Shown in pieces: positions 11,470 to 24,069 of a stretch of DNA of 64,000 nt. Positions within the stretch are counted from its first letter, which is position 1; the number at the start of each line of letters is the position of its first letter. A program made the position numbers and the translations under genes. The notes under the pieces are model-generated. The model saw nothing but the letters and a program-made list of their open reading frames with translations, was not told where the DNA came from and ran no database searches. The DNA comes from Morinoia aosen (taxonomy: Eukaryota; Arthropoda; Malacostraca; Amphipoda; Talitridae), in assembly GCA_030386875.1 (NCBI GenBank), contig CM059575.1, forward strand, positions 49,878,859-49,942,858, in the 5' to 3' direction.

Positions 11470-14400
11470 ATCAGATATTTAGGTCAAGTAGGTGATGCTT
11501 AAGTGTGGCTGTACACATCTGTTCGAGTAAAATATGGAATTAAATTCACGATGAACAAGAAAGGGAACTTGACTGTACCAATAGTAAGTGCGTTCGGTAA
11601 GAAATGAGCCAGGGAATGCGTTGGGTTCCAATCGGTTGGTTCTTACTGGATGGTGTCTTCGTTGAATCAAAATTCAGTAGTAATTACTCCAGGACGGTCG
11701 TATTATCCTTTGTGCAGGTTTATGAATTTAAACCAGATATAATCGAGTTCGTACGTTATTGTGATTTTCAGGGACATGATTTTTGTCTAAATGTCCACGT
11801 TAGTCTAAATGCATTGTTAAACGTCTTGATGTCTCGATAATGTGACGGTGGTCATACCGATATACGAACGTTTGTAGAGTATTCATATGACACGAGTCTG
11901 TTTGAGGTCGTTAATTTTTGACCTCTAGTTGCTCCTTTAATTTAGACTAGGCATGGTGTGGCTATGCTAGTGAATAATCAGGTTCAGATACTCATTTTTA
12001 TTGATGCCCTTTGTATTTTTTAGCATTATTGGTTTCATTATGCGTCCAACACTTTTGTACGCATGAAATACTGATTTCGATGGTAAACTTGTTGCATTGC
12101 ATTGCAATAAAAATCATTTTTTTGCTTTGATGAATAATTAAAAATATTTCATGAGAAAAATATTCTAAATAACTATTTTTGATGAAGGTTAGTTTGAGTT
12201 TTGGTAAAGGCATACTATCGTGAAAAAATGCCAAGAGGATGATGCCTGTAAGTGCGGTGAGCGAGTGAGTGCTGTAACACTACTGTCTTTGCAGCGTCGT
12301 ACACACCACTTTTGGGCGTTCAGGCATATTCCAGCATTAGCTTATTTGGTTTGAGTGATGAACCTGTTGAGGATGATTTCTAAAGATATGGTTGATGTGG
12401 AGTTCAAAAAAGTTGAATTTATGGGTAATTCCTATTTCTTGGGTGATTTAAGAAGTGACTGTTTCGAAAAAAATGCTTAAATGCGTTGGTTTCGGTTGTG
12501 TGGACTACGAAGAAATCTGGTATAAATAGAAAACAGCCGCCATCAAGTAATAGTAACAATTCATATTTCGCAAAAGAAACCATCCACAATCAATCAATTG
12601 GTTAGAACCCTAGCCTCCTATGTCTCAGATATATCGGAGGCATTGATGAAAAGCATCTAAAAATTTTAAAATGACTTATATATAGTCAGTTTATAACAAA
12701 TTCGACCCAGCAGTCGCCAATAACTTTCGAAACCTAGAAAAATTAAAGATATAAAATTTTGTTTTCAATAATGACATTCTTTATTTATTAAATGCAAAGA
12801 AGGTCTCTTTCCTAAATGTATGAATGTGTGTGCATATACGTATAGATTCAAAATATATATTAAATATATATAAATATAGATTCTAAAATATATATGTATT
12901 GCCGAATGAGAAGACCCGCTTGAAACTGAGCGCCATTTTTTATGGCCTCATTAACTCATAGTAATGACAGCAAAAGAAGTGTTCGGCCGTTTTCCCGTAA
13001 TTTTCTGCATGATTTCAACAAAGTGATTTCAATGCTGCAACCGACTTCCCTCGCAGCAAAAGCATCTGTCAGTTCCTTAGCGCGTTTTTATTTTATTTTA
13101 TTAGTGCAACCCACGCTGTGATGTCAAACAAAATGGTTATTTAATATAGTGCAGCATAAAGGAAAAAGAACTGCATCATTTCCACAAAAATAAAAATACT
13201 AGGATAAAACGAGCATGGTCAGGGCGCGTCTGATATTGCGAAGTTGTATTGCCATTTGTTGGCAACAATATGTGCTATCTTAAAGCAGAAAAATAAAAAT
13301 AAATTAGGAAGCTTGATATGGTGAAATAAGTAGCAATGACAACGATCAGAACTCCAAGAAGATAAGAAGCTATTACTGGTTCAGAGGAACACGAAGTCGT
13401 TTGAAGGTGATTCTGTGTCAGATAGCGGTAAGTGAGCTGAAGCAAAGGCGTTGTATACGAGTATTTACGGCATTTTAAGTTGATACGGCAAAGGCTAAGC
13501 ATTTTGTTTAAAAATTAGAATAATTAAGATGCCAATTTTATGTATCATAAAATACAAGTTAATGTTTGACATTGAAAGGAAAGAAAACAGTAAACTTCTT
13601 AATTGCCAGCTTGACGGAGAAAGTTATACCAAAGTGACAAATACTGAAATTAACAGTTACAGACTAGTTCCCACAAGCTGATAGGTGTGAAGACCAAGCA
13701 CATGCTTATTGTTTTACTGTTAGAGCGTCTTTGTCACTCAGAGGCGTTAGCAAACAGCAGCTGCGGCACACCGCAACAGCAGCAGCGACCAAAGAACGCT
13801 AGTCAGATATTTTTCTACGGTTACATTTTTTATGGAGGTCGTTTTGCGCTCGAGACCAGGATTGGTTGCCATCTCCCCGCGCACCTATCACAACCATCCA
13901 ACCTAGGTATTATGTCACGAGGGTGTTATCCGTTTAGTGACAGACAAGAGTACACGAAGAAAAGTTCCACAGTTTATAATCATTTATGCTTGTTCCCATA
14001 ATGGTGACAATACATTTATTCCCGTATTTGCACATATGTGTGTAATTTCGTAATTTAGTTCTGATAAATTCTGGTAGAAAGGGAAAATGGATTCTAATTG
14101 TAAGAAAGTCAAATACAAAAAATAAATTTAGAGTTTCAAAGTTGAAACTTGAACACTTTTTAACTATTCTTCTCTTACCGGAATCTTCAAGTTAAAAATT
14201 GATCAGTGTTTGTGCTTCGCGAAAATGAATATTTCTAACAAATTTAAATGTCATGGTTGGAAATAAAGATAAAATTAAAATTTTGGACAAAAATTAGGAA
14301 ATCTGAATTCATACTGCGACAAACATCGTGAAATATTTTTTTATATAATTCCCAGCAATTATACGTCACATCACGCGTTACCCTTATTTTACAACTGGCT

Positions 14401-17040
14401 TACACCTAGTCAAACTTCTAATTCCTTATTTCTGCTGCATTTGTTTACCAAATAGTCGAGGTTAAGAATTCGCTCACAAAGTGTAACTTTAAAATTGGTG
14501 TCGGAAAGCATTTTCTCCCTTCCCTCACCAAGTCTTTACATAGCATCAAATTTTTCATTCGAACATGGAACAGCTGCAATGACGTTAGGGGCATTTCAAA
14601 TCAGTCTTAGTTTCTGCTATTTTTTTTGCTGTTTTCCATTCAGTAACAATGTTTTTGTAGTGCAAGGGTCACAGGTGTGAAGTACTAACGAAATTCGCGC
14701 TTAGACTAGAAATTACAGTGCAGCGGCCTTAGAAAATATGTGACAATGCACGCGCGACCGCTCAAAAAATATCAAGCCCAGACTGTCATGCTCAGCTCGT
14801 GGAGCAACAGAGACACTCGAATGTGGTCCCTGGGAACGTCCGTACTCGTAGATTTCGACATCTCACAGCACTGCAGGGAGCGAGGCTGGTATCACGGACG
14901 AGCAGCGATTAGGTAGTTGGTGCACGTATCTCCGAAATAGGGTAAGCTATGCAACCTGGCATAGCTAACATGTTGGATGATCCGCTCACTAATTAAAAAG
15001 TTACACGTTTTGACCTTTAATGAAATTCAGGTCTCGGAAACATTCTTGAAAGAAGCGTGTTTAACCATGTTTCTACGCTACAGTACCCAGCACTGGAAAT
15101 GAAGGCAAAAATATTTCATCTCAAAGAATCGCAAAAGCGATGATGAAATCCTCACCTTCCTTTTCTAACGCAACGAATAGTTATGAGTAATAAAAGCGAT
15201 ATTTTTTTACTAAAGGCTATTGTTCAATCGAGAAAAACTATGCTAGTGATCTAATAAACTGAACAATTATTTAACTCCTCCTACATTTGAGTTCCCATCG
15301 ACTGTCCTTTCACTTGCATGCTGTGGAATAATGAAATAACATTATTATTTTTATTTAAAACTCAGTTGAAATGAAATCACCAACGAACTAAAATATTTTA
15401 AAATGACAGGCACCTTTTTATTACACCTCACAGGCCCACGTGCAGCTCATTACTTTAGCAGCTCTTCATATGATAGAAAAAATGTATCAAGTAAAGATAA
15501 GAAACTCGTAATCACAACAGAATTACAATAAAGTAGAGTTCCGTGGATTTTGTCTTCGATCTACACGTGCGTCATTGCTTGCTCTTGCAACTTCCTTCGA
15601 CATATTGAATTTGGACTGCCTCATTTTCGACTACGAAATTTTTTCTTTTGACTCATTGTTTCATTTGCTAATTTCATATGACACCGTTCATTTCTGGGTT
15701 GTGTAAGTAATTCTAAACTTCAAGTATAGTTTTTGTAAGATCCCGTCAATTACAGATTTTATTTGATGGCAAAATACAGCTTTTAGAATTGGTAGTTACA
15801 TTGCGGGACTCTGTCACGTTTGGTCAACACCAAGGTCTCTCTCAAATCATCATACAATTTCCTGATCCTGGTAACCATTTCAATAAAGGAAAAATTAAAT
15901 GATATCTGTGACAAATTTATCGTTAAAATTGAGCAAATTCAACTTTCCAGCAACGTCTTTGTATACGTAGAGAACTTCCAATTGACTTTTATTTCGATCA
16001 AAAGGGTACTGTTACAGCCACTGTTGAGCCATGCTAGGCCTTTGTTTGAGGGAAAGGAACACAGCAGTTCAGAGGAAAGATTTCTTGGTCCAGCAATGGT
16101 GTCGGTGTGCGTTTCCATTCACAATTCCACGCGCCTTTACGAGGCTGTTTGTGAAAATTTCCAAAGTGATAGGAAGGAGTGATCGATCAGCGGCTAGACC
16201 CAGCCCAACGTAGTTTTTGTGATTCAAAAAATTATAGCACTTTGAAGCCTTCAGCTCAACGGAGTCCAAATCAGTCTTGTATTACTCACGGCCTATACAA
16301 GACGAAGCCGCATCACGTTATGCATCAACGACTGGCTATTCCCAGAGAAGTATCGTAATTCTTCAAGCAAACATATCCACTTTATTCTGTTCCTCTCAGG
16401 CTTATAATGATGACATCGAGAAACAACAATCCAGTAGATATCAATAACGTTTAATAAAGTTTTATTTTCAGCCTGATGAGTGTAGAAAACTTGACATACT
16501 TTCGTTTCTAAATGTTCCATGCAAATATTTATATTTCCCGTTACCCTTCGCGCTGTTCAATATTGAAGATTCTTCACGTATCTAATGATAAGGGATATCA
16601 TGAAAATTCGTAAATAATAATTATTGTTATTGGAACTACAGTATCTAAAACTTTCCTGGCATCATGTCTAAGAGCGTCTTGATTTATTCACAAGGTATAA
16701 ATTATCAATCATTCACCTAAATCAATCATGAACCTAAAATAACAAATACAATCAAACATTTATCTCACAACCGTGGTCTGTATGTGGAGGCAGCTTGAGA
16801 ATAAACATTATTCAAAAGTTGAGATTCTCCTAAAAGAAAATGACACACACGAATAAAAAGGAAAATACGCCAATAAAAAGGAGCACGACTTATGCACGAG
16901 GTAAATTTTCAGCGCGCTGGCCGAGATCGATACTAATTGTCGATGTGTTGGCATGTACGCGTTGAGAAATAATTTTCAAAAAATTTGGATGAGAAGAATG
17001 AAGACGCGTAACGAGAGGTCTTGAATTGGTCAAATCAATA
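11470..17040. other. No gene recognised
   Basis: AT-rich sequence. A TA-rich low-complexity run lies at about 12835-12900. Open frames of up to 120 codons (15820-16182) occur but have no recognisable domain, and they overlap frames on the other strand. No tRNA genes or transposon ends were noticed. Confidence 0.45.
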
Positions 17041-17170
17041 TACCTCTAACTAACCCGTTGTTCGGAAAATAATGACCGATTTTAGACAAAAATTTTTATT
17101 AATCAAAAAGAGACATTTGATATCCAAATTATTCAAATTATGAAGCTCGTACAGCCATGCCTATTTGTCA

Positions 17171-17371
17171 TCAATCAAGAAGGCCATTTATGACACGTCG
17201 ATAAAAATCTTGTGACTTAGATGCTAGGAAGTCCATGAGAGTAGATATGACTTCTTCTTTGGTTCTGAATGTTTTGTTAATCAAAAAATTATCCAAACGC
17301 TTTAAAACAGGGTAATCTGTGGAAGAAAGATCAGGAGAATGGAGGATAAGGTACAAGTGGTAAAGTTTCAA
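17171..17371 (-). pseudogene. Mariner transposase fragment, C-terminal part
   Basis: A 66-codon frame carrying the SPDLSSTDY block that ends the catalytic core, followed by the LDNFL and FYRRVINGL blocks typical of the transposase tail. The frame ends in LLD just where the family normally has an RW-x-KCI segment. The transposase would cut and paste at TA targets, but this piece cannot work alone. Confidence 0.8.
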
Positions 17372-17673
17372 ATCCCAAGTTTGTGATCTTCTGTAGTCAT
17401 TCTTGCAACATAAGGGCGGGCATTGTCATGGAGCAGAATTGGACTTGCCGATTCTCTAATGCAGGCACATTTTCCGTGAGTAGGTATTTCGCGAAGTTGA
17501 TTGCAGTAAACCTCAGAAGTGATGCTCTGATTGACATTCAGAGAACTGCATTGAAGAACGCCAATTGAACACCACCAGACAATCATCACTTTGATTTTTT
17601 GTGGTTGTCTCATCACGATTAATCCATTGACTTCATCATTTCCGATTATCATAAGGAATTCTCTTTTCGTCAC
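17368..17673 (-). pseudogene. Mariner transposase fragment, central part
   Basis: A 101-codon frame with VWWCSIGVLQ, TSEVYCNQLREI and the HDNARPYVA motif containing the second catalytic aspartate. The amino-terminal DNA-binding region is absent, and the ATG at its start is probably fortuitous. It overlaps the following fragment by four bases in a different frame. Confidence 0.8.
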
Positions 17674-17699
17674 AGATGACTAAGCGATCAAGAATAAAA

Positions 17700-19610
17700 T
17701 AAAATAAAAGCATCAAACACAATTCAAAACGCCAAGTACGTTGATGTTTTACCACACGCCCTGACCTCTTTAAATTCAACGTTGATATGACAGATTTATG
17801 TATGCACTTTTACACCACTAATGTCATTTCGCGACGCTGTTTACAAGTATGTGCAAGCTATGCAAAGGAAGTTAATTCAGCTCACTTAGTCTATCGTAAA
17901 TCAGTTACGGTTTCCGATACATGATTTCCTAAAATGCTATGATGAAAGCGTTGCGTAATAAATACCAGGAATTAAATAAATGAGAATCGATTGTAAACTG
18001 GCAGTACGAGCACTATTGAATAATTTTAACATTTTTTCACGATAGCATGGTTCAATTCTTCATAAGTTATTTGTGATTACATTCGGAAAGAGAACGTACG
18101 CTTGTCAGCTCGAAAGCTAGTGACATTCTGAATAATTTTCATTTTCCAGGAGACCTTCAGCGTATCCATTGGATACAAGTAGGTTTTCTGGGAAAAGGCA
18201 TTGCCCCCTTGAAACACCGTAAACAAGCTTTATCTCTTAAATATTCATTCATGTCAAATTGCTAATTACGTATAACATACAAAAAATTCAAAATAGTCAT
18301 TTCCTGCCAGTTGATTTTAGCACGCGTTATCAACTAAATCTTCATTGTAAATTTGATGATTTTCTAAATATGAATACCTAAAATAAGTAATTTTAACACT
18401 AATTATCTTTACTATTAAAAACCCAACCTCTGATGAATTTTTGTTACATTTCACAATGAAACTACTTTCTCCAGGTACAAAATTAATCTTGAATCATTGG
18501 TTTCGTTCATTTAACTTATTCGTAAAGTTTATGCCTCGAGTCAGATTTCTAGTTTCCTGATTTGTTGTTAGAGAAACAATGAGTCATGTGCGGTCAAATC
18601 GAAATGTTAGGCAACAATCTATTGTTATATAAGTACATATCGAAACAAAATAGCAAATGGTGAGCGTCTACCTATGTCGTGACACTCAAAGATCATTTGG
18701 TAAGCCAAAAAATGTTCAGCAGGGACAACACACAGGGGGAAAAAAGCGCTGCCTGAAAATTTTATAGCTCCGTATACAGCAGCGATGGCTACGAAGGATA
18801 AAATCAAAAGAACACGTTGTTATTTATCTTATTATTTTATTATTCTTTTTGTTATTTTTGATACGGTTGAATCAATTCATGTTTAAATGGGGAAGGCTTT
18901 GCCTCTGGTAACAACGGAACCTTGAATTATTAAGGCAAACATCGGGATGCATCATTCGTCTCCTGTAGGCTGCTCCAAATGCGAATCACGATACGACCCT
19001 CGGTTACACTCGAAGAAGAACAGAAAACGCAGCGTGATTAATAGGCTACAAGGCTTCTTTAAAACTAACTATTACCCAAGTTCGTTTCTTGAGGTGAAAT
19101 AATGGTGTTAAAATAAAAACCACGAAGAAAATCCAGTCATCAATCGAAGAAAGTGTGCGTCTTATAGCTCATCTACGATGGCGTGAGCAGATAGCGGCGG
19201 AACGTGTGCCGGCGGTGGCGGGCGGCGGGGCTGATGTTTACTGAGGCCACATCAGCGTCCGTCGGGCCTTCCATTACGCGCTAATTTTTCCCCTTGCGAT
19301 GCCTGCTGCTTTTGACTTTGCAGCTGATGACCCTAGAGTCTACCAATGAAACAGCATCTGCGATGGCAAATGATCGTTTAAACTCACGAATATCAAGAAT
19401 TAAGATAACTACATACATATCGTTCAATGATAATCTTTTATATTTGCATGTATTTCATTTCATATATGTGATAAAGTGGAATTTCATATATATAAATATA
19501 TTTAAGTGTAAATATTTCCTCGAAACCTGTCTTGCTCATCACATCCAATAACTACATATTTAACACAAAAATGCTCAAATTAACAAGTGATTATGTCATT
19601 TTTTAACTCA
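17700..19610. other. No gene recognised
   Basis: Mostly AT-rich. A small very GC-rich patch at about 19190-19245 (GGCGG-rich) stands out from its surroundings but has no associated open frame I can interpret. Confidence 0.45.
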
Positions 19611-19618
19611 ACCGAGGG

Positions 19619-19738
19619 TTGGATTAATTTGAACTTGACTTGGATTAATTTGAATTTGACTTGGATTAATTTGAACTAAACTTGGATTAATTTTAACTTG
19701 ACTTGGATTAATTTGAACTTGACTTAGATTAATTTGAA
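19619..19738. repeat. Minisatellite, about 6 units of 21 bp
   Basis: The unit is TTGGATTAATTTGAACTTGAC, repeated about six times with a few substitutions (for example GAACTAAAC in place of GAACTTGAC). It is followed by unrelated sequence with a G-run. Confidence 0.92.
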
Positions 19739-19739
19739 G

Positions 19740-20130
19740 TGAAAAGGTGTAGTACACCACTGTTTTTTGTAAAGGGGGGGGGAGGAGGTGATGTTACGCT
19801 GCTGGCGCTGAGAGAACGTCGAGGTGTAGGGTTTTTTTGGTGTACGCGATCCTTCATAAATGACTGGAATCGATAATTTCCTAAAAAATCTACTTCAGAA
19901 GTGGATCAAAAACAAAAATATCCAACCCAACAAAACCCACGATTAAAATCCTCTTAATCTCGTGCACTGGTGAAACTCCTATCAAAAATAGTCATTAAGC
20001 TTCCTTGACAGCGTGATAAAGTGGCAGACAACTGAGCTTCAACATGGCTTTCCAATGATTTCCCATGCTATTCCATGACTTTCCCATTCTTTCCCAAGTC
20101 TCAACCGCTGATATTCTATTCAACCTAACC
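19740..20130. other. No gene; TTAGG-type run at its end
   Basis: A G-run lies near 19776-19786. The run CCTAACCTAACCTACC near 20126 matches the insect telomere unit TTAGG in complement. Such interstitial GGTTAGG runs are common in insect genomes and do not by themselves mark a telomere. Confidence 0.4.
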
Positions 20131-20136
20131 TAACCT

Positions 20137-20293
20137 ACCAATACACGTGATATTCATTCCGATTCCCAGTCTGCTGGGAAAATAATTCTGGAGTTGATGA
20201 AGCTTGTATCACAGATACGCTCATCTCACACTTTCGGCTGGTGGGTGTGACACACAGACGGACGGACGGACGCGGCTCCTTTTATAATATAGA
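20137..20293 (-). mobile_element. Helitron-type 5' end, copy A
   Basis: Read on the minus strand this begins, after an A, with TCTATATTATAAAAGGAGCC, then the CGTCCGTCCGTCCGTC block and TGTGTGTCACACCCACC, and later GAGCGTATCTGTGATACAAG. The TC start preceded by A, the TATA-like AT stretch and the GTCC array are the pattern of many insect Helitron 5' ends. The downstream half (GAATGAATATCACGTGTATTG) is shared with copy B beside it. I see no 3' hairpin with a CTRR end, so this is an end fragment or a short non-autonomous copy. Confidence 0.6.
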
Positions 20294-20329
20294 TGTTCGG
20301 CAAATCACATGACAAACGCTCCTATTTCC

Positions 20330-20586
20330 CAACAATACACGTAATATTCATTCCATCTCCGAATCTGATTCAAATACACCGAAAATAATATTGTTGAGTT
20401 TGTTTGTTGGAACTTGTATCACAGATACGCTCTTGTATTGAAGATATTGAAGATATTGAAGATATTGAAGATGTATAGATATTGAAGCTTGTATCACAGA
20501 TACGCTCACCACACACTTTCTGCTAGTGGGTGTGACGGACGGAGAGACGAACGGACGGACAGACTCGGCGCCTATTATAGTATAGA
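20330..20586 (-). mobile_element. Helitron-type 5' end, copy B
   Basis: A second copy in the same orientation begins after an A with TCTATACTATAATAGGCGCC and then a diverged GTCCGTCCGTTCG block and GTCACACCCACTAGC. It shares GAGCGTATCTGTGATACAAG and GGAATGAATATTACGTGTAT with copy A. Inside it, GAGCGTATCTGTGATACAAG is duplicated around a short GAAGATATT array. The side-by-side arrangement suggests either one insertion next to another or a tandem duplication. Confidence 0.6.
20436..20490. repeat. Short GAAGATATT tandem array
   Basis: The 12-bp unit TATTGAAGATAT (GAAGATATT core, about four copies) lies inside Helitron-like copy B and separates a duplicated CTTGTATCACAGATACGCTC. Confidence 0.8.
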
Positions 20587-20599
20587 TTTTAAAGCGTTC

Positions 20600-23030
20600 A
20601 AGTGAACATTATCTTAAGTCTTATTATGAACTCTTGAAGTAAGTTATCAATAAAATTTAATTAAAAGAAATAATTCTTGTTCGAACCGCAAGCATCCAAT
20701 GCCTCAGACAATTCATGAAATGGATAATTCAAACGTTAATTGGCTTCACAGATATTGGTGCAACAACCTAGCAGTCCGAATAATGACTAATGATTTGGAA
20801 CTAAATTTCCCAAACAAAAATTTCTCATTCAGCTCTTTTTTAACAAATAAATTCATCATATTAACGCTGTTTTACAGTTATGAAGCCCCGACACAAACTA
20901 CAATATATGTTGCCATTAAATTATATTCATGGCTGACCTTCCACAAATTTAGTTTTGGGGCAATCTACTGAGCCAATTTTCGAAACATGACTTGTCCTTG
21001 ACATTACCTAGGTATAATCTTCAATTCAGCACTTTACAAGTCTCTTATTACATAGGTTATAATCATTATAGGATTCATTTTGATGTAAATTAATGAAACA
21101 AACAGCCGTAACTTCATTGAATTGAAATTTTAATTCTAAATACAACTACGTCAATGAACATGAGAAATGTACATTTAAATTACTTATCTCTTCAGAATTA
21201 CTTGACTTTTGATGCAACTCTTCAACTGCAAGTCTTGAAACATGGCTTCGTGTGCATATCGTGTGATATTTGATAAACATTTAACACTGACCACCCCAAC
21301 AGGTCGACACTAGTTCCTCAATACCACCGCTTGCATCGCGCGAGTTGCTGCGCGCAGGCCAGAATGTGCGAAGGTTCTCCGTGACTCAGCTCGCTTCATG
21401 CCACCCATCTCAGATCAACCAACAACTTGCATCCAGAACGATGAGTGAAATCAGCACACATGGTATCGTGACATTAGACTCCTTCCATCAAAATACCATT
21501 GTCATTACCTTGATTAGAACTAAAATGGCATCTCCAACTACAGTTCCTTTGTGTAAAAATTTTCTTCAGGGAATAAACTCTAAACACAAGTCTATCGTGG
21601 CTGTGTGCTGTGTTGGCTTAACCAGATATGAAAATCAGTTCAATTCCCTAATAGGATTATTATTCTTTGACAACGATGCTCCAACAAGTATCATTGTTTC
21701 AGCATTATTTCTTCAAAGAAGTTAATAGTTAATATTATCCCGTTTAGATTGAATGGGTTATTGTCATTGAAACGCTTTTGTGGCCATCGTGTATCGTCTA
21801 AACTTCGATGCTCAGTCTTTTCGAAACTACGTGCATGAGCACAGTTATGTCAATTCGTCGCCTCACTCACAAGTTTCTTCAAAACCGTCAATTGGTAATG
21901 AGTTGCGTTATTTATATCTGTGTTATTGACGGGTTTGATCTACGAACGAGCTCCGATGGCGTGAAATATGTCATTAGCCGCATATGCAGATATTCGGTGA
22001 ACGTTTGGTCTACTATATGTTTACTTCTGTGCTCAGACTCTCAACATTTAATAATATTTAGGTTTTCTATTATACACGTATGAATATACGTTTAAACAAG
22101 TATGATCATACATGCAGACAAAACTGCATAGATTACGATAATTTACGATCCTTTTTTCGTGTATTCGCCTTGCGTTTATTGAAAAATTCATTTCCATTTT
22201 ACTGAAAATTACCAACCAACATTTGAAGAATGACTTTCTGACAATCCATATAATTAATCTTATGGCAATGTTCCAATTTTGTCATAGAAGAACGCTGTAA
22301 TTCAAAGCGCAAGTGGTGTACCGAACTTACTTTTAAAATATCCCTAAATGTACAGAAAACCTGACTAATTTCACATCTAAATTCAATCAGGCGCTATTTC
22401 ATGGAAGATTACTCGATAGTAATAAAAAAAATTGTCGCGATACGTGAAAAGGGTTACTAATCACGCACGCAGGGGGAGTCTCAACCCCCAAACATGTTAT
22501 AGTACTATCCTTTATGCTTGCGTACACCTGCATACCAGACTTGGAGAATAAAAGAGTTAGCAAGATTAACACGAATTTATTGGGAAACACGTGGATAAAC
22601 ACACAAGGCATGGGGACGAAATGATTTGAAATGGCACAACGGCGTCAATGAAAAGTACGTAAGTTTCTACCGCCGCAAATATTTAAACACGACATGACAC
22701 AAAGGTGATGCTTACCGAGCATTCAAGTTACAAATACTCCCTCGTTGACAACGATTCACGCATCCACAGTAACACAAATCATAATATTTGCGAGAATAAC
22801 ACATCACGATTTAACCTGGAATTGTGACACGGTGTCGAATCATACAACGGGAAGTCGATCCTCGACTAAATAGACACAGGAAATTGAAAGCCAAAAATTA
22901 GATGATTCCTCGCGATACTTTTGAAAAGCACTTTTCTGTGTGCTGATCTACATCTGAATTTGAACTTCAATCACCACCTAAAAGAGCTCTCACAACTATA
23001 AAACACTCGCCCTTTTGATAATAAATGATT
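20600..23030. other. No gene recognised
   Basis: Open frames of 126 codons (21345-21725) and 91 codons (21808-22083) occur on the plus strand. Neither shows a domain, and I cannot call either one a gene. No repeats or transposon ends were noticed. Confidence 0.4.
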
Positions 23031-23049
23031 CACTGATGGGTATCCACTG

Positions 23050-23126
23050 CCGATGCTATTGCTCACTGCTGATGTTCCGCGTCGTTCACAGCCGATGTTA
23101 TTGCTCACTGCTGATGTTCCGCGTCG
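23050..23126. repeat. Two-unit tandem duplication, 42-bp period
   Basis: CCGATG(C/T)TATTGCTCACTG followed by CTGATGTTCCGCGTCG occurs twice, 42 bases apart, with a single difference in the 35 shared bases. The duplication looks young. Confidence 0.85.
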
Positions 23127-23159
23127 CAGCTTAGGCTTGCTGCTGGCGTAGGCTGATCT

Positions 23160-24060
23160 CTTGCTACCTCGCTGCAGTGGTGCCCTCCCCCGCTTCTCTC
23201 TACGGGCAGCTGATCCCTTGAAGCGGTTGTGAGCTGATTCATTGCAGTTTCATGCGTTGAACTTTGCAGTGTTGGTGAGCGATCTTAACTGTTTGCCATT
23301 TGCAATGTTGACGACTGCCGCTGAAGTTGATTGTGAGTTCGACCCCGATGCACAGATGTTGATTGCTCTTGGTTGAATCTCCGACGCGTTTATTCATGAC
23401 GATCCCCGATGCGAGGCTGGTTTACTTCGATTAGGCTTCCTTTGTAAGACGGTGCTCCAATGACTTCCGACGTCCAACGTTGTTTTATGTGCCTCGAATT
23501 ATTAACTTTCAAGTTGCAGTTGGGTATAAGGCCAGCCGACGAGGCTGGCCTATTGTGTAGAACACCCTCAGACGTCTTGCGCAGTCTCTCACGTGTGTTC
23601 AAAAATTCCTCTCGAGGCTTCCTCTCGCATCCTTATATCTGTTTCGCTTCCCTCTTTCGAGATCATTCTCGACGCTTCCATTCTACAGAGGCAGCATCTG
23701 CAACCTCATTGGCGGAATCCTTGCTTATTCTGACGTCTGGGACTCTCATTGGTGCGTGTTGAGACACACCTTCTTGCGTCATAGCTTTGGCGAGCGGTGA
23801 TTGGCTCCGGTTGTGCGGGCCTGTGTTCAGACGTCACGTCCGCCTCCTTGCCCTGCAAAGCCTCGGCTTGGGTGCGCTTGTATCGTGCGTGTGTTCGTGT
23901 GTGCGTCGTTCTCTATGCCTGCGCTCGCCGCACTTGAGGCCGCGAAATATGACACGCCTACCTCTACCCCAAACAATCGCCGCTTGTTTTTCCGACCGAA
24001 CAGTGACGAATTGTCCTTACACACACGGATAAACTTTGGTCGACATTCTCACGCTCAAGA
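23160..24060. promoter_or_regulatory. GC/CpG-richer island with CCAAT-like and CRE-like boxes
   Basis: About 900 bases richer in G, C and CpG than their surroundings. Three ATTGG boxes (CCAAT in complement) lie at 23708, 23748 and 23800. TGACGT lies at 23731, and ACGTCACGTC near 23830 resembles a CRE. An exact hairpin, AGGCCAGCC and GGCTGGCCT around five bases, lies at 23529-23551. Several overlapping open frames occur on both strands (for example 23460-23762 plus and 23390-23602 minus), but none is recognisable. It could be a host promoter or first-exon region, or the regulatory part of a repeat. Confidence 0.3.
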
Positions 24061-24069
24061 ATAACAGTG

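Larger units (their letters stand above)
17050..17700 (-). mobile_element. Broken mariner-type DNA transposon
   Basis: The carboxy-terminal half of a mariner-family (D,D34D) transposase on the minus strand, in two overlapping frames. The upstream piece has ITSEVYCNQLREI and the catalytic LLHDNARPYVARMT motif. The downstream piece has SPDLSSTDYPVLKRLDNFL, where SPDL-x-x-TDY carries the third catalytic aspartate, followed by FRTKEEVISTLMDFLASKS and FYRRVINGL. A frameshift separates the two pieces (they overlap near 17370). The helix-turn-helix half is missing. The sequence beyond the coding end, GTTCGGAAAATAATGACCGA, may be part of one terminal repeat, but no partner end was found. It is an inactive old copy. 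Confidence 0.85.

Noticed and set aside
15820-16182. 120-codon open frame as a gene
   Set aside because: No domain, protein-like composition not convincing, overlapping frames on both strands.
16430-16500. CCTGATGAGTG...GAAAAC as a hammerhead core
   Set aside because: Stem II does not pair and the GAAA position and spacing are poor.
20122-20142. TTAGG-type run as a telomere or chromosome end
   Set aside because: Only about three units; such interstitial runs are common in insect DNA.
21345-21725. 126-codon open frame as a gene
   Set aside because: No recognisable family or splice context; left as unassigned.
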